A stretch of 64,000 bases of DNA from Cololabis saira. Taxonomy: Eukaryota; Chordata; Actinopteri; Beloniformes; Belonidae. The notes beneath the pieces were generated by a model that saw nothing but the letters and a program-made list of their open reading frames with translations, did no database searches and was not told the origin of the DNA. The stretch covers positions 27,872,090 to 27,936,089 of the forward strand of contig NC_084591.1 in NCBI RefSeq assembly GCF_033807715.1, written 5' to 3'. Shown one piece after another: positions 53,010 to 64,000 of this stretch. The stretch's first letter is position 1. Every line of letters begins with the position of its first letter. The position numbers were made by a program, and so were the translations under genes.

Positions 53010-53215
53010 ATGGCAGGGCACCCTGTAGTCGAGCAGCTAACAGCGCAGTTTCCAGGGTCGGGAATCTTTTTCCCCTATATTCTGTGTCCCTGCTGCTGAG
53101 CACAGCATCTGACGCTGCATATGTCGAGTGGTGACTGGTCTCCCTCCCACCCAGTCTTACACTTGTTCCTCTCTGAATCCCTCCTTCCTTTCCTATCATT
53201 CTTTCTTCATCTTGT
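53010..53215 (+). repeat. Possible degraded tRNA-derived SINE
   Basis: AGGGCACCCTGTAGTCGAGC, followed by AGCTAACAGCGCAGTTTCCA, GGTCGGGAATC, and a pyrimidine-rich stretch ending in TTTCCTATCATTCTTTC. This resembles a second teleost SINE family by recall. Strongly diverged. Confidence 0.3.
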
Positions 53216-56200
53216 GCAGTGAACAGGCATGGGGAGGGGAGGGGTCTGCAGGTCTACATGTGTGGCAGTTAGGGACCGGAGCTCTGCATCTTTCTAGGCA
53301 ATCATCCTACAGCTGTTTGAGGGGAAAAAAGAAGGGAAATGAAGAGATGTGGTAAAAGGGAAAGTGCGGTGAATAGTACAGAGAAAATAGCCACAAAATA
53401 TTAGACTATAGAGTGGGACAGTAGTTAGTCTATAAAGTAGAGTGGGAGCACAAACCTCAACATGCTTATTCAGCATAACACGCAACACAGTTTACGCAAA
53501 GAGTATTTTTCCCTCCATCTAATCAAATATGAGAAAGTAGTAAACAACAATAAAAACAATAAATAAATAAGATATTCAGACTAAAATAATCAGCAGCCAG
53601 TAGCTTGCTGTGAGGCTCTTGCTAACAGAGGAAAACAAGCAAGGACGAGCGAAAACACAGAGATAGACGCTGTGTACAGGCCTGGAGCAGATTCTGTTGT
53701 TGCCATAGAAACAGCCTGACTGGGATGACTGGGGGAGGTGGGGAGGGTGATGGGATGCTACTGGTGCTAATGCAGGATGGGGATGTAAGAAAAGACAAAA
53801 AGGAAAAAGTGTGAGTGGGTCTCGGACCTAAAATAGATGTCTCAACCTTAGTTATACAACAACAGGAGATATCATGTAACCCTATAATCACTGCATGTCC
53901 TTTTGAATAATTCAATTGTGATGAAAACATTTTTTGCTGTATCTATTTTGCCTAATGCATTCCATCTTTGACCTGTTTTGCATATATTTGCATAATTCAT
54001 CTTGTCAATGCTTTTCCAAAATGATTGTTCAAGTGCAGACAAGTTCTCACTGTCTGAACACATACAGGCACCAGGCTGGGAATCTCTGGACAGCAGTTCA
54101 ACCTACTCTAGATGAATGACTGAAAATGGAAGAGCACTATCTAATTTTAGATTTTAGTTTTTTCGCCAAAAACTGAAACTGACATTTTTTTAAATGTGTA
54201 TTTTCCTACATATATTTGACTTCTATAGTACTTTCTCTATCAGTTAACTGTAATTAGAAACAAGAACCATAAACATAACTTGAAAGAAGCCCTATTGAAA
54301 GAAGCAATGCATATTTTGAAAGAATCAGTTACTTCAGAAGAGGTGGATTGACTCTGTAGGGTTACCACAGCTGAGAAAAACACTGAAAATTATGAGTTTT
54401 TGCTCTTGAGACTGTTCAAGAGTGTTAACCATCCCATCTTGAACGTGATGTCTTTTTATTGTTGTTTTTAACACATTAAACACAAAAATATGTCAACTTA
54501 TCATGACTCCACTGTATTCACATAAAACTCTTCAATCAAGTCCTGATCTGTCATGACAGTTTTTGTTTTGCATTTTTGGTTTGGGATGTCATTCAGATCA
54601 TACTTTGTGGTCATCATACAGAGCTTTGTGGTTATATTTCAAATAGTCACACAAACAACAAAAGAAACAACAAAGCATCTGGCTCTGAGTAAGCTTGTCC
54701 TATATTTAGCCAAAATATGTCCAAAGAACCGTTGGTGCATTTATTTGTGAAAACATGTTTTCTTTTCTGTGTTTTTCACTATTGTATTTTCTGTGTGTTT
54801 GTTTTTGAACACGCTGAACTTGTACGCCCCTCAGCAGCAACAAACTTCATGGTTTATCAAAATAAAATACTGGGTATTCCAAGCAGCACTTGAAAGTAAA
54901 TGATATTGTACTGGACTTCTTAAAGGACAATTAGAGCTGAGTTTCAATTATGTATTGAGAAGTTAGAACGTTGCAGCATAACGGGTTCAGGTCTGTTTGA
55001 CTAATTGAATGTTATAATATACGACTGTGAAGCATTTAAACCCTGCAGTGTCAATGCTGAAATGATTTATAAATCATTTATTCAGATTTATAGATACTGC
55101 ATGGCATGCTGAAATATTACGGGAGCAAAATGGTTAATAATCATAAAGCAACATTGAAACATCAAACTTCCTACATTTTCCCTTTCTTGTAAAAGTTCAG
55201 TTCAATCTCATAAATCATCAACCAACTTTACAGCAACGTTCTTTATGGCTGACAAACAAAAAACAGACTAAAAAAACAACTCTTCTTTCGCATACATGAA
55301 AATCATAAAAGTGAGGAAGTAGCTTCGTCTTTGCAACATGACAAATCAATGAAGGAATATTCACGAGCCTTTCAAACATAGCACGATCTGAACTCATAGT
55401 TTAATCCATATCAGACATGACGGGGGGAGGCAAACACAAAGAGAGCAACTGGAGGGCAAGCAGTGATGTAATAGCATCCAGGTAATTCATTAACCCCCTG
55501 CATAACGTCACCTGTGTCCGCAGCCTTGACTAGGCTGATAAAAAAATAAAAGTACACTCTTTCAGTGTCACACAATGAGAGACATGGGTTGTTTGTTTAG
55601 ACTGTAAACAATTATATCATGCAAGCAACTCATGCTCTTCACTGTGAGCCACACATTCTCATGAACTAAACATTTCTGCATGTTCACAAAATGTGTCTCC
55701 TTTGAACACATGTATTATTTAAACCTTAAGAACAAACCACAACAAAGAGCCGTGCCCCTGCGTGTCCAGGCTATCAAGACTCACCTGCCTGCTTGTTTGG
55801 GTATGACGACACATGTAGAAGTATTTCTAAACAATTGCCAGCTTTAAAAATGTCACGCAACAACAAAAAAGAACGTTCACTGTAGAGTTTTTAATGAAAA
55901 TTTAAAACGATTCTCTTGATTTGTTGGGATAATAATTAATAATACTGCCTGAATATGAAAAAATGGTGTATGGGTTGTGTTCCCCAAGACTCAAGTTGCT
56001 AGGATCATCAAAACCCAAACAAATGTTATCCGGTAGAGAGAAAAAGAAAATCATTACATGTTTGGTTATTCTAACATAATAAACAAGTGAAGACATTATT
56101 AAAATAGTCCTTCATTCATAATTTTCTGAAAGACAGTTTTGTGTGAGACATTTGATTCTTCAGGTTTAAAAGCTGATTTTGTTTCTGGTATAACCAACCC

Positions 56201-56521
56201 CATTTAATGCTATACAATAATCAGATGAAAACTGTTTCAAACTCGAACAAGTGTAAGTGCAAGATGAACGGGTCGGCTTCAGTTATCTCTCATTCTGAAG
56301 AAAATAATAAATCCATTCCTGGTTGGCTCTGGTGGAGGAGATCAGCACCATGATACTGTAAACAACAAGTTCAGATATAAAGCCCTCTGGTGTCCTCTGA
56401 TCGATAGTCTGCCAGTGCTGCAGCTGCAAACTGGGATTACCCCCAGATAACCAGGAACATACGGAGGTTATAAGGATGAGCCACTGAACATACACTTCTT
56501 TTAATGCGTGTGAAAATAAAA

Positions 56522-56546
56522 TAAAATTAAATTAAATTAAATTAAA
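56522..56546. repeat. (AAATT)n microsatellite
   Basis: About five AAATT units. Confidence 0.8.
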
Positions 56547-56699
56547 TAACACTGACTGCGGCCAAAGGGACAGATGAGACATTGTACTGCGTGATAGCGT
56601 TAAAAGCAGTGAGGAGGGGGTGAGCGGTCCTAGCGCACTGTAATAAACCGACCTACATTTGTGGAAATAGTGAATATTTCGGAAAATATTCCTCCTCTG

Positions 56700-57113
56700 T
56701 GCAGAGCTGAGTGCGAGGGACTTCACTGCGAACGCTACACGGTTATTATTATTATTATCAGCGAGGCTCGGCGGCTGCTGCTGTGCCGGTGCGAAACCTG
56801 CACTGTGTTGTTATGACGCGCGGATATGTCCGCATGCGAAGAATGGACCGCTCCATTGATTAGGAGGCGCTGCGATGACAACAAGCCGCACCGCACTGCA
56901 CAAACCGGAGGAAAACACAGTAATGTTCACCTACCTTTTAAACAAACAGGTACAATAAGGCGGGTCGACGGGATAAAAGGATGGATAAGTTCGGTCTGGA
57001 CGGGTTTAATTCCCCATTATAGGACAGGCGCGCGCCTGACGCTGGGAGGGGAGCGCGCAGGCGGACGTCATGGGGGGGGAGTGCTGTCAGCAGCTGACAC
57101 ACACACACACACA
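56700..57113 (-). promoter_or_regulatory. CpG-rich block, candidate dusp8 promoter and untranslated first exon
   Basis: This is a marked rise in G+C and CpG (for example GGACAGGCGCGCGCCTGACG) compared with its flanks. On the minus strand a TATAAT-like box (57017-57022) and a half-CRE TGACGTC (57064-57070) lie upstream of a potential exon. That exon would end at 56935 with the donor AAAAG|GTAGGTGAA. This fits an untranslated first exon of dusp8 starting near 56990. All of it is inference from composition and motifs. Confidence 0.4.
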
Positions 57114-57844
57114 CAGGGGCGAAAATCCCGTTTCATAGTTGGGGGGGACAATAAACAGTAAAATTTTAGAGAATAAATCCAGTGGGGGACAAGGAATAAA
57201 AGTTTTAGCCTTCCTTTAATACAGCATTTTGACATTTTCATCTCTATCTCGCAAACAGGCAGAAGACCTTTCTTAGAGCAATACAAAACAATGGTATTAG
57301 GTGGAAGGTGGCAATAATACAGCACATCTCACATAATACACTTCAAAAACCCAATATCTTAACAAGAATATTTGTCTTATTTCTAGTTAAAATGTCTCAT
57401 TTTTAGTTTAAAAAAATCTTATTACACTTAAAACAAGACTCATCACTGGAAAAAACAACAATTTTCACCTGTTTCAAGTAGATTTTCACTTAAAATAAGT
57501 AGAAAAATCTGCCGGTGGAACAAGATTTTTTTGCTTGTAATGAGAAGATAAATCTTGTTCCACTGGCAGATTTTTCTACTTATTTCAAGTGAAAATGTAC
57601 TTGAAAAAGGTGAAAATTGTTGTTTTTTTCCAGTGATGAGTCTTGTTTTAAGTGTAATGAGATTTTACTGTTTATTATTATTTTCGATTTCGGTTTCGGC
57701 CACAAATTTTCATTTTGGTGCATCACTACTAAATACTACTGCATTGTTCCAAAATTATTAATTCTGTCTCAAATTATTCTAGGGGGGGACAGCTTTACTA
57801 ATGGGGGGGACTTGTCCCCCCTGTCCCCCCCGGGATTTTCGCCC

Positions 57845-57847
<3 letters not shown>
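57114..57847. mobile_element. hAT-type MITE inserted inside a (CA)n repeat
   Basis: Ends CAGGGGCGAAAATCCCG and CGGGATTTTCGCCCCTG are perfect 17-bp inverted repeats and start with the CAGGGGCG typical of hAT elements. The 8 bp on each side are CACACACA, so the target duplication is hidden in a CA microsatellite. Runs of G and C next to the ends are also inverted. A separate palindrome (57413-57666) sits inside. No transposase. Confidence 0.88.
57413..57666. mobile_element. Long palindrome (hairpin MITE) nested in the hAT element
   Basis: Left-arm motifs CTTAAAACAAGACTCATCAC, CTGGAAAAAACAACAATTTT and AAAATCTGCCGGTGGAACAA recur inverted in the right arm as GTGATGAGTCTTGTTTTAAG, AAAATTGTTGTTTTTTTCCAG and TTGTTCCACTGGCAGATTTT. 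Arms are about 120 bp with few mismatches around a centre near 57540. Confidence 0.85.

Positions 57848-57878
<31 letters not shown>
57848..57878. repeat. (CA)n, right half of the split microsatellite
   Basis: This continues the CA array at 57097-57113, which the hAT element interrupted. Confidence 0.9.
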
Positions 57879-57879
<1 letters not shown>

Positions 57880-57968
57880 ACCGGTGACAGCAACGGGGAC
57901 AGCCGGGGCATGAGAGCTCGCCGCCCGGCTTCACACCGCCTCACCTCCGGCTGAGATAGGCGAGGGCT

Positions 57969-58105
57969 AAGCATAAACTATGGTCCGCGTTAAATCGACG
58001 CAGAACCTCCACCGTAGGCTCTGCGTTGGTGTAACGCGGAACCATAAACCAGCCCCCGCGTTAAATCGACTGCGTCGGTGTAACGCGGAACCATAAATCA
58101 GCCTT
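57969..58105. mobile_element. Foldback MITE, copy B
   Basis: This shares GCGTTAAATCGACGCAGAAC and GGAACCATAAATCAGCCTT with the copy at 47202-47322. Part of it is duplicated internally: two CCGCGTTAAATCGAC starts, and two GGTGTAACGCGGAACCATAA ends. The left end is diverged. It lies in the putative promoter region. Confidence 0.7.
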
Positions 58106-58254
58106 AAAGCGGGCGGTGTGTACGTTGAGAGCAGGGAAGGGGGGCGGTGTTGGGTACAGGAGGTGTACGTACTTTAGCACTTTCATGAACTACAGCGATG
58201 AGGTCATGGTTCAAGAGGGAGAGGAGTGCAAAGAAAGGTTTACGTCAACTCCAG

Positions 58255-58375
58255 CCAATCAGCGGCGGCCCTTCGGGGAAGGTGACGTCAGCGTTGTGCT
58301 CCGTGGATTAAAAGGACTTTTTTTTTTCTTTGTTAAAGGAGACGCGCTCGTGGAAGGACGCATGGATCCGTTCAA
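58255..58375 (+). promoter_or_regulatory. Candidate plus-strand core promoter: CCAAT, CRE, TATA-like box, ATG
   Basis: In order: CCAATCAG (58255-58262), a full CRE TGACGTCA (58283-58290), a TATA-like ATTAAAAGG (about 58307-58315), and an ATG at 58362-58364. The ATG opens only MDPFK before a stop; CAA|GTAATT could be a donor after it. The spacing is typical of a focused polymerase II promoter. No plus-strand gene could be followed downstream, because a LINE tail comes next. The elements could also serve dusp8 in the opposite direction. Confidence 0.35.
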
Positions 58376-58477
58376 GTAATTATCTTTGCTTGGGAAGGTT
58401 TTTCTAGCTGAGCGGCAATAAAAAGAAATTGGATATTTGAAACCTGCAAATATTAATAAAATTCTACTCCAAAACCT

Positions 58478-58564
58478 CCAGACACAGAGACAGTTTCTTC
58501 CCCCAAGCTGTTACTCTGATGAACTCTCATCACTCATAGAGTCTCAGAGAAATCATCACTGTGC

Positions 58565-58645
<81 letters not shown>

Positions 58646-58856
58646 CACAATCTTATACTGTAACAATCCACCTTTCAATAACCATGACTACCCCCTACTG
58701 CTGCACCTTTCACTTTTAAATTGTATACATGTTAATAAGAGGCATTTGTCTATTACTGTTTGCAACTATTTAAATCTGGGTTCCCTGTCTGTCATGTTCA
58801 TACTTGCCTATTCTATTCTATTCTATTCTATTCTATTCTATTCTATTCTATTCTAT
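58478..58856 (+). mobile_element. LINE 3' tail (L2/CR1-like), second copy
   Basis: CAGACACAGAGACAGTTTCT, TCCCCCAAGCTGTTACTCTG and ATGAACTCTC match the copy at 15224-15627. An AAT array (58565-58643) sits inside the tail, and the element grades into a TATTC repeat. There is no ORF. Confidence 0.55.
58565..58643. repeat. (AAT)n microsatellite, 79 bp
   Basis: About 26 uninterrupted units within a LINE tail. Confidence 0.97.
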
Positions 58857-58857
58857 T
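58808..58857. repeat. (CTATT)n pentanucleotide microsatellite
   Basis: About ten perfect units. Confidence 0.95.
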
Positions 58858-59307
58858 TCAGTGTTTCCTTTTATCATTTCCTTTAGAATAGAAAATGATA
58901 GAAAGCATTTAACAAAGAAAAATAAATATTCCTGTCTCAGGAGTCCTTGCAGATCCAATTTTCTGAGCAATGCTAATTATTTCCATACAGTAATACTAAT
59001 CAGGGTTAATTGAGATAAATGTGATAACAGGACTCAACACTTGAAGTGGATTAAAACATTTAATCAAAATTGCCATAAGACAAGAATGGATATGCTTGCA
59101 CAACATGTGTGTCTTTGATCCATTTCAAATGTTGATTACTTACTGATTACTAAACCCCCCCCCCCCAAGTTTTATAATAAACTGATATTTTATACGTCAT
59201 TGAACAAATACTGTATAATTTAGCCTAATATACACTTCACCAGAAGAATGTGTGTATTACAGCACACAATTTCAGGAAAACATACCCCCAGTATATCATG
59301 ATGCTGT

Positions 59308-59800
59308 TTTCACAGGGTTACCTGAGCCAGCCCTCATTATAAGCTTCATCAAAAAATAAAGTTTTAAGCCTCATCTTAAAGGTGAAGACGGTATTTCCAT
59401 CCCAAACACAAACTAGGAGGTGCTTTCCACTGATAAACTTAAGACTTTGCCTCTTATCATACACTTTGGGAAACTCTTGGAACTTCAAGTAACCTCGAGA
59501 GCAAAGTGCTCTTTTGTGTGCAGAGTGACGTATTGAGTTCATTTGGCTTCCTAAATCGTTTTAGCTGACTATCTTCTGTATCACTATAATTATGAATGCC
59601 TCGTTGGGTAATAATAGTACCTAGACATACAACGACTGAGAAAAATCAGCACAGAACCCTGTGGATCACCACAGGTAAACACAGAACATGTTATTGTAGC
59701 ACCGAGATCTAATAGGGCAGAATAGGCACACATTTTTTTTCTGAGTGTCCTTCTCTGTGAGTGGGATTACATTTCTTATAATTAAGTTCTGAGAGAACAT
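59308..59800. mobile_element. Teleost interspersed repeat, class uncertain
   Basis: GGTTACCTGAGCCAGCCCTC, TTATAAGCTTCATCAAAAAA, AAGTTTTAAGCCTCATCTTA and CAGCACAGAACCCTGTGG match, with gaps, a long non-coding repeat I recall from many fish genomes. A 74-codon minus-strand frame (59318-59542) lies in it and is a repeat shadow. A central part is deleted. Confidence 0.45.
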
Positions 59801-60261
59801 GAATCACTTTATGAACAGCCATAAGGAGCATACAAATGTTATTCAAAATACCTGAAGATGCCCATCAGCCAGATATCAGCTGCGTCGCTTTACATCACAC
59901 TCTTGTACTATTTAAATACATAACCTCAGAGTGAAAATGAAAATAAAAAGTTATATTTCAAAAACTCAGATATGATACAGAAATTGCAATATATGTATCA
60001 CTATCATATCGTCATAAACCACTGAATCAATTAAGACGTGGATGTTGCGTTGTTGAATTGGGTATAATCAATTCCTTTGTTAGATCGAAGGGCTTTGTGC
60101 TGCAGCTCTGCTGTCAATAGGTGTCATTGAGAAAACAGTCGCGAGCTGGTTCAGCAATTGGTGAAGTGTGCAAATACTGCCGCCTAGTGGCCCCCCTCTC
60201 ACACACACGCACACCTTATTTAGACGAGATCAACAGCAACATAGATTCATGAAAATCTACT

Positions 60262-60267
60262 TTTATT
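60262..60267 (-). terminator. Candidate polyadenylation signal of ptpn5
   Basis: AATAAA on the minus strand, 2.8 kb past the ptpn5 stop. It sits where the repeat-poor stretch ends. Other TTTATT motifs may exist closer to the stop, so use of this site is unproven. Confidence 0.3.
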
Positions 60268-63076
60268 TGGATGCAAAAACAAAACTCACAACTTAAAGCA
60301 ATACTGTAGCAGAGGAGAGGAATACTGATTGCTGGTTGTTGTATTTCTTACTGTCTCCCTGTTTTGTCTTCCCCAATCGGAACAGGACCAGGACAGCACT
60401 CAAAATAAAAGCTGTTTGGTCAAGAACACAGGACATTATCAGAGGATCATGTCAGAAGCTGGAAAACAGCTTTTCTTTGTAGCAATTCTTGCCAAATCTT
60501 AGTCCTGTGTTTCTGTACAAAGTAAATTGGCAGTTTTCCTTTTCATTTTCAGTTGTTATTTTACTAATTGGTCCAAACTCACATCGTCAAATCCATCCTT
60601 TGATAATGCTCATGGCCAGAGAAGTCATTTGATTTTGTTACATAGAAAAGTATCTCCACTGTTTTAGCTGCCTTACATACAACAACTATTTCTCAATTGT
60701 GTTGTCAACTGACAGTGGCCTGGAGTCACACATGGGTATAGGGACTGCGTAAAAAGTCAGTATGAGGTAAAATTCTCCAAAGAAACAATAAAAACATACA
60801 CATAAAGCAAAGCATATTAAAGCAAAGCCTAAAGGGTGAAAGTAATAATACTGAAGACTGAACATAATCTATTAATTTTCTGTACTGTAAGGTAACTTAG
60901 GTCGTTGTCACATTTTATTCCATTGAGTCTTGCAATGTAAACCAATGGTTTGATCCACAGTATGAGCTACATTCCATCATGGTGTAAACGGAAATATACA
61001 CAAGGCATCTACTCGAAAGGATTGTATCAAAATGTTCTAAAAATATCTCTGGTTGGTTTCACAAAAGCAAACTGTATCAAAAGCATTGGCTGAGAGCAAG
61101 CAATATAATAATAGGCTTAAACCCTTTTACACAAGAAAAAAAAAAAAAGAAAGCAGGACAACCAATCATGTCGCTTTGATTGTGGACCTTTGGAGTCCCA
61201 TACGGCACATGCAATCCACTGAACTCAACACAATCAAAACACGATACAGAAAAAGGATTTTTTACAGCTGAACATCAGAGAGACAACCTTAGTAGGTCTA
61301 TTGTGCTTCATACAGATTCGGCTTTGCCTGTCTATACAACAATCATGGGCTTTAAACTTCACAGATGTGTTCAAGCTACTGTTAAATGTAGAGGCATAAT
61401 GGGGCATAAGGGTGACAAACTTTATGAAAGAATTCTAACATTTATAAGAATTATAGCTGAAATTCCTCATCTGATTAGTTCATCTGGGATTGTTTTTTTA
61501 AATCCCTTTTCAGCTCAACACCCTTTTGTGTATGACATTGGAGATGTTGATTGTGTACAATGATAGATTCTATTTCTGGCAAAAGCCCTCTCAGTGTTGC
61601 TGGCTCTGTGACACCTCCGAGTTAGCATCTATGTAGCCTAAAAGGAGAAATATTCTGGCCTTTTTTAAAGAGCTGACACAGTTTTCTTTAGTGTAAGTGA
61701 AATGTCTGTAACATGTTATAGTCAAATTACCCCTTGGTTATAGTACAAAAGCATCCTTTTCTACCATGTCTTTACGGCTCTGTTCACAACAGCTGGCTTT
61801 TAGAGGGTGGAGCTTGCATCTCAAATTCCGGGGTGTACCTCTTTTGAAACTGGTGTCACAACTTTGCACTCCCCACTTTAGAGGCACAATAACGCACGTG
61901 CAGAATGATAAGGACTTAGGCTGAGATACAGACCGGGAAGCTGAATCATTTTACCCTGATTGAGGTCTGTGATGTCACAGCATCCTGCAAATCTGAACTG
62001 CTCATAGCATACTTTCAGACTTCAGCATCCCACACCAAGTGACATGGTTGTCTTATTTGGGAGTTTTTGAGTTGGTTCTGCAATTCAGACACTCACTGTA
62101 TGCACTTAAACGCAGTAAAAATAAACTATTTCTTTAATTATTTTTAATCCTTATAATGCAGATATTATCTGCAAACACCATGGGCCACGAAGACTGCACG
62201 AGCAGCACAGTTAAACTGTAGATTGCACAGAAATCCTAAAAAGTCAATTGAAAACTTAACTATTACATTCCTACGTTCCATAACATTGCACATGCCATTA
62301 TAAACACTTAGCACCATGCAACCTGAAGATGAGGTGACTCAGGCCTTCTATAAAGTTTTTTTTAAGTCATTTTTTTAAATTATTATTATAATCTTTTTTT
62401 TACATTAAATAAGAGTCAGTGAAAAAAAAGGCTCAATGTCATTTCATTTCTACTTCATGTGACTTTTTATATCAATACAGGTTTACATATTAGGCTGGCA
62501 TTGGATTATCTCTGTAGATTTAAATTATGCTGGCACTTATACTCTAAAGGGCCCTTATTATCAACACTATGGTTGTTTTTAGACTGAACTTACATTTCCT
62601 CAATGCAAACGCCACTACAAGCAATCTGCGTATGCTCCAGTTCTTGTTTAACCTTTTGGTAACTGTACAATCATCGTGTGAGGGAGCTTTTTCAGACCGA
62701 CAGTAAACGAGGTCTCGACGACTGAAACTCACGAACACCGTGGCGATCTCAGCAGTTCAAATGAAGCGGTGCTATGAGTGCAGGCTTGGATGACTGGACT
62801 ACAGCGTCTGATGTTTTTATTTAAAACATTTTTTAGAGGCCCTCCTCAAGTCCCACCTTCCTATGTTTATTCTGCTCAAAGATGTACAGTAAGTTCAGAT
62901 TTCATGTCAACACCTCAGTCCCATCTGAACAAGTTTGCCGTGGATGAAGAGATTGAGTGGTCTGAAGTTCTTAAAGGGTGAGATTGAGATGATGCTAGGT
63001 ACAGAGGTGCATACCACCTGAGGCGGTATGTTGTACAGTGGCGTGTCTCGGTCTGGGTGTGGCTGTAGCGCTCCAT
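60262..63076 (-). other. Probable 3' UTR of ptpn5
   Basis: From the stop codon down to a minus-strand AATAAA at 60262-60267 (TTTATT on plus) the sequence is AT-rich, nearly free of microsatellites and without recognised transposons. This differs from the repeat-dense sequence just below. A 2.8-kb 3' UTR would fit a neuronal transcript. The plus-strand open frame at 61180-61563 lies inside and shows no protein features. The boundary is inferred only from the signal and the change in character. Confidence 0.45.
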
Positions 63077-63170
63077 CTACTCCTCGGCAGTGTGAGACAG
63101 CTGCTTCTCATACAGGCTGAGGACATGATGCACAAACTGGTACTGCTCACAGGTCTGGATCATCCCACCC
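63077..63170 (-). CDS. ptpn5: Last coding exon of a KIM-family tyrosine phosphatase, probably ptpn5 (STEP); partial gene
   Basis: Reading the minus strand from the acceptor TGTTTATCAG|GGG, the frame gives (R)GGMIQTCEQYQFVHHVLSL, then YEKQLSHTAEE and a stop. This is the C-terminal helix after the catalytic domain of the PTPN5/PTPN7/PTPRR group. The middle CEQYQFVHH and the ending YEKQLSH match PTPN5 (striatal-enriched phosphatase, STEP) best. PTPN7 and PTPRR have different last residues. STEP dephosphorylates ERK, p38, Fyn and glutamate-receptor subunits in neurons. The exon enters in phase 2, so the upstream exon should end in AG to make the conserved Arg. The remaining exons, including the HCX5R active site, must lie beyond 64000, and none was seen between 63171 and 64000. 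Confidence 0.8.

Positions 63171-64000
<830 letters not shown>

Larger units (their letters stand above)
50647..56700 (-). other. Probable 5' intron of dusp8, no gene seen
   Basis: AT-moderate sequence between the start-codon exon and the CpG-containing block. It has one GT array, a possible degraded SINE at about 53010-53215 and an AAATT repeat near 56522-56546. No coding exon is recognised. Confidence 0.5.
58380..60261. other. Repeat-dense stretch between dusp8 and ptpn5
   Basis: It holds a LINE tail, an AAT array, a TATTC array and a teleost interspersed repeat at about 59308-59800. No gene is recognised. Confidence 0.6.

Noticed and set aside
61180..61563. 127-codon plus-strand frame
   Set aside because: It lies antisense within the inferred ptpn5 3' UTR and has no recognisable domain, signal peptide or repeat.

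Overview
The window is nuclear DNA from a ray-finned fish. The evidence is spliced genes with GT-AG introns of 0.1-20 kb, dense dinucleotide microsatellites, and several interspersed repeats typical of teleosts. The species cannot be named. Two protein-coding genes are recognised, both on the minus strand. I see no bacterial-type operons, CRISPR arrays or RNA genes.

The main gene is dusp8, a MAP-kinase phosphatase (dual-specificity phosphatase 8). Six coding exons could be joined with every splice phase consistent: 50485-50249, 36700-36562, 16549-16383, 16260-16101, 15910-15787 and 15030-13803. Together they give a 2055-nt reading frame, or 684 residues. The exon holding the start codon probably extends to an acceptor at 50646 and carries a 14-codon upstream ORF. 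An untranslated first exon and promoter probably lie in the GC-rich, CpG-containing stretch at about 56.7-58.4 kb. Two minus-strand donors there (exon ends 56935 and 57945) are candidates.

The second gene enters from the right. Positions 63077-63170 are the last coding exon of a KIM-family tyrosine phosphatase, best matched to ptpn5 (STEP). The AT-rich 60.25-63.08 kb stretch is its likely 3' UTR. dusp8 and ptpn5 lie head-to-tail, and both families switch off MAP kinases through a kinase interaction motif.

At the left edge, 2405-2511 looks like the last coding exon of a third minus-strand gene that I do not recognise.

Layout: 1-2.4 kb, flank and possible 3' UTR of the unassigned gene. 2.5-13.8 kb, intergenic with transposon fossils (a TIR element carrying a 15-copy 41-bp minisatellite, a LINE remnant, AT arrays) merging into the dusp8 3' UTR. 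13.8-16.5 kb, dusp8 exons 3-6. 16.5-36.6 kb, intron 2. 36.7-50.2 kb, intron 1. 50.2-50.6 kb, start-codon exon. 50.6-56.7 kb, probable 5' intron. 56.7-58.4 kb, promoter region, interrupted by a hAT element and a foldback MITE. 58.4-60.2 kb, repeats. 60.2-64 kb, ptpn5 3' end and a 100-bp TA array.

The most informative non-gene structures are transposons whose boundaries and target-site duplications can be read directly: 4484-5490 (10-bp TSD), 49346-50141 (8-bp TSD, hAT type), 57114-57847 (8-bp TSD inside a CA repeat, hAT type) and 46543-47813 (TTAA-flanked, with a coding remnant and a nested foldback). No clearly new biological system was found.
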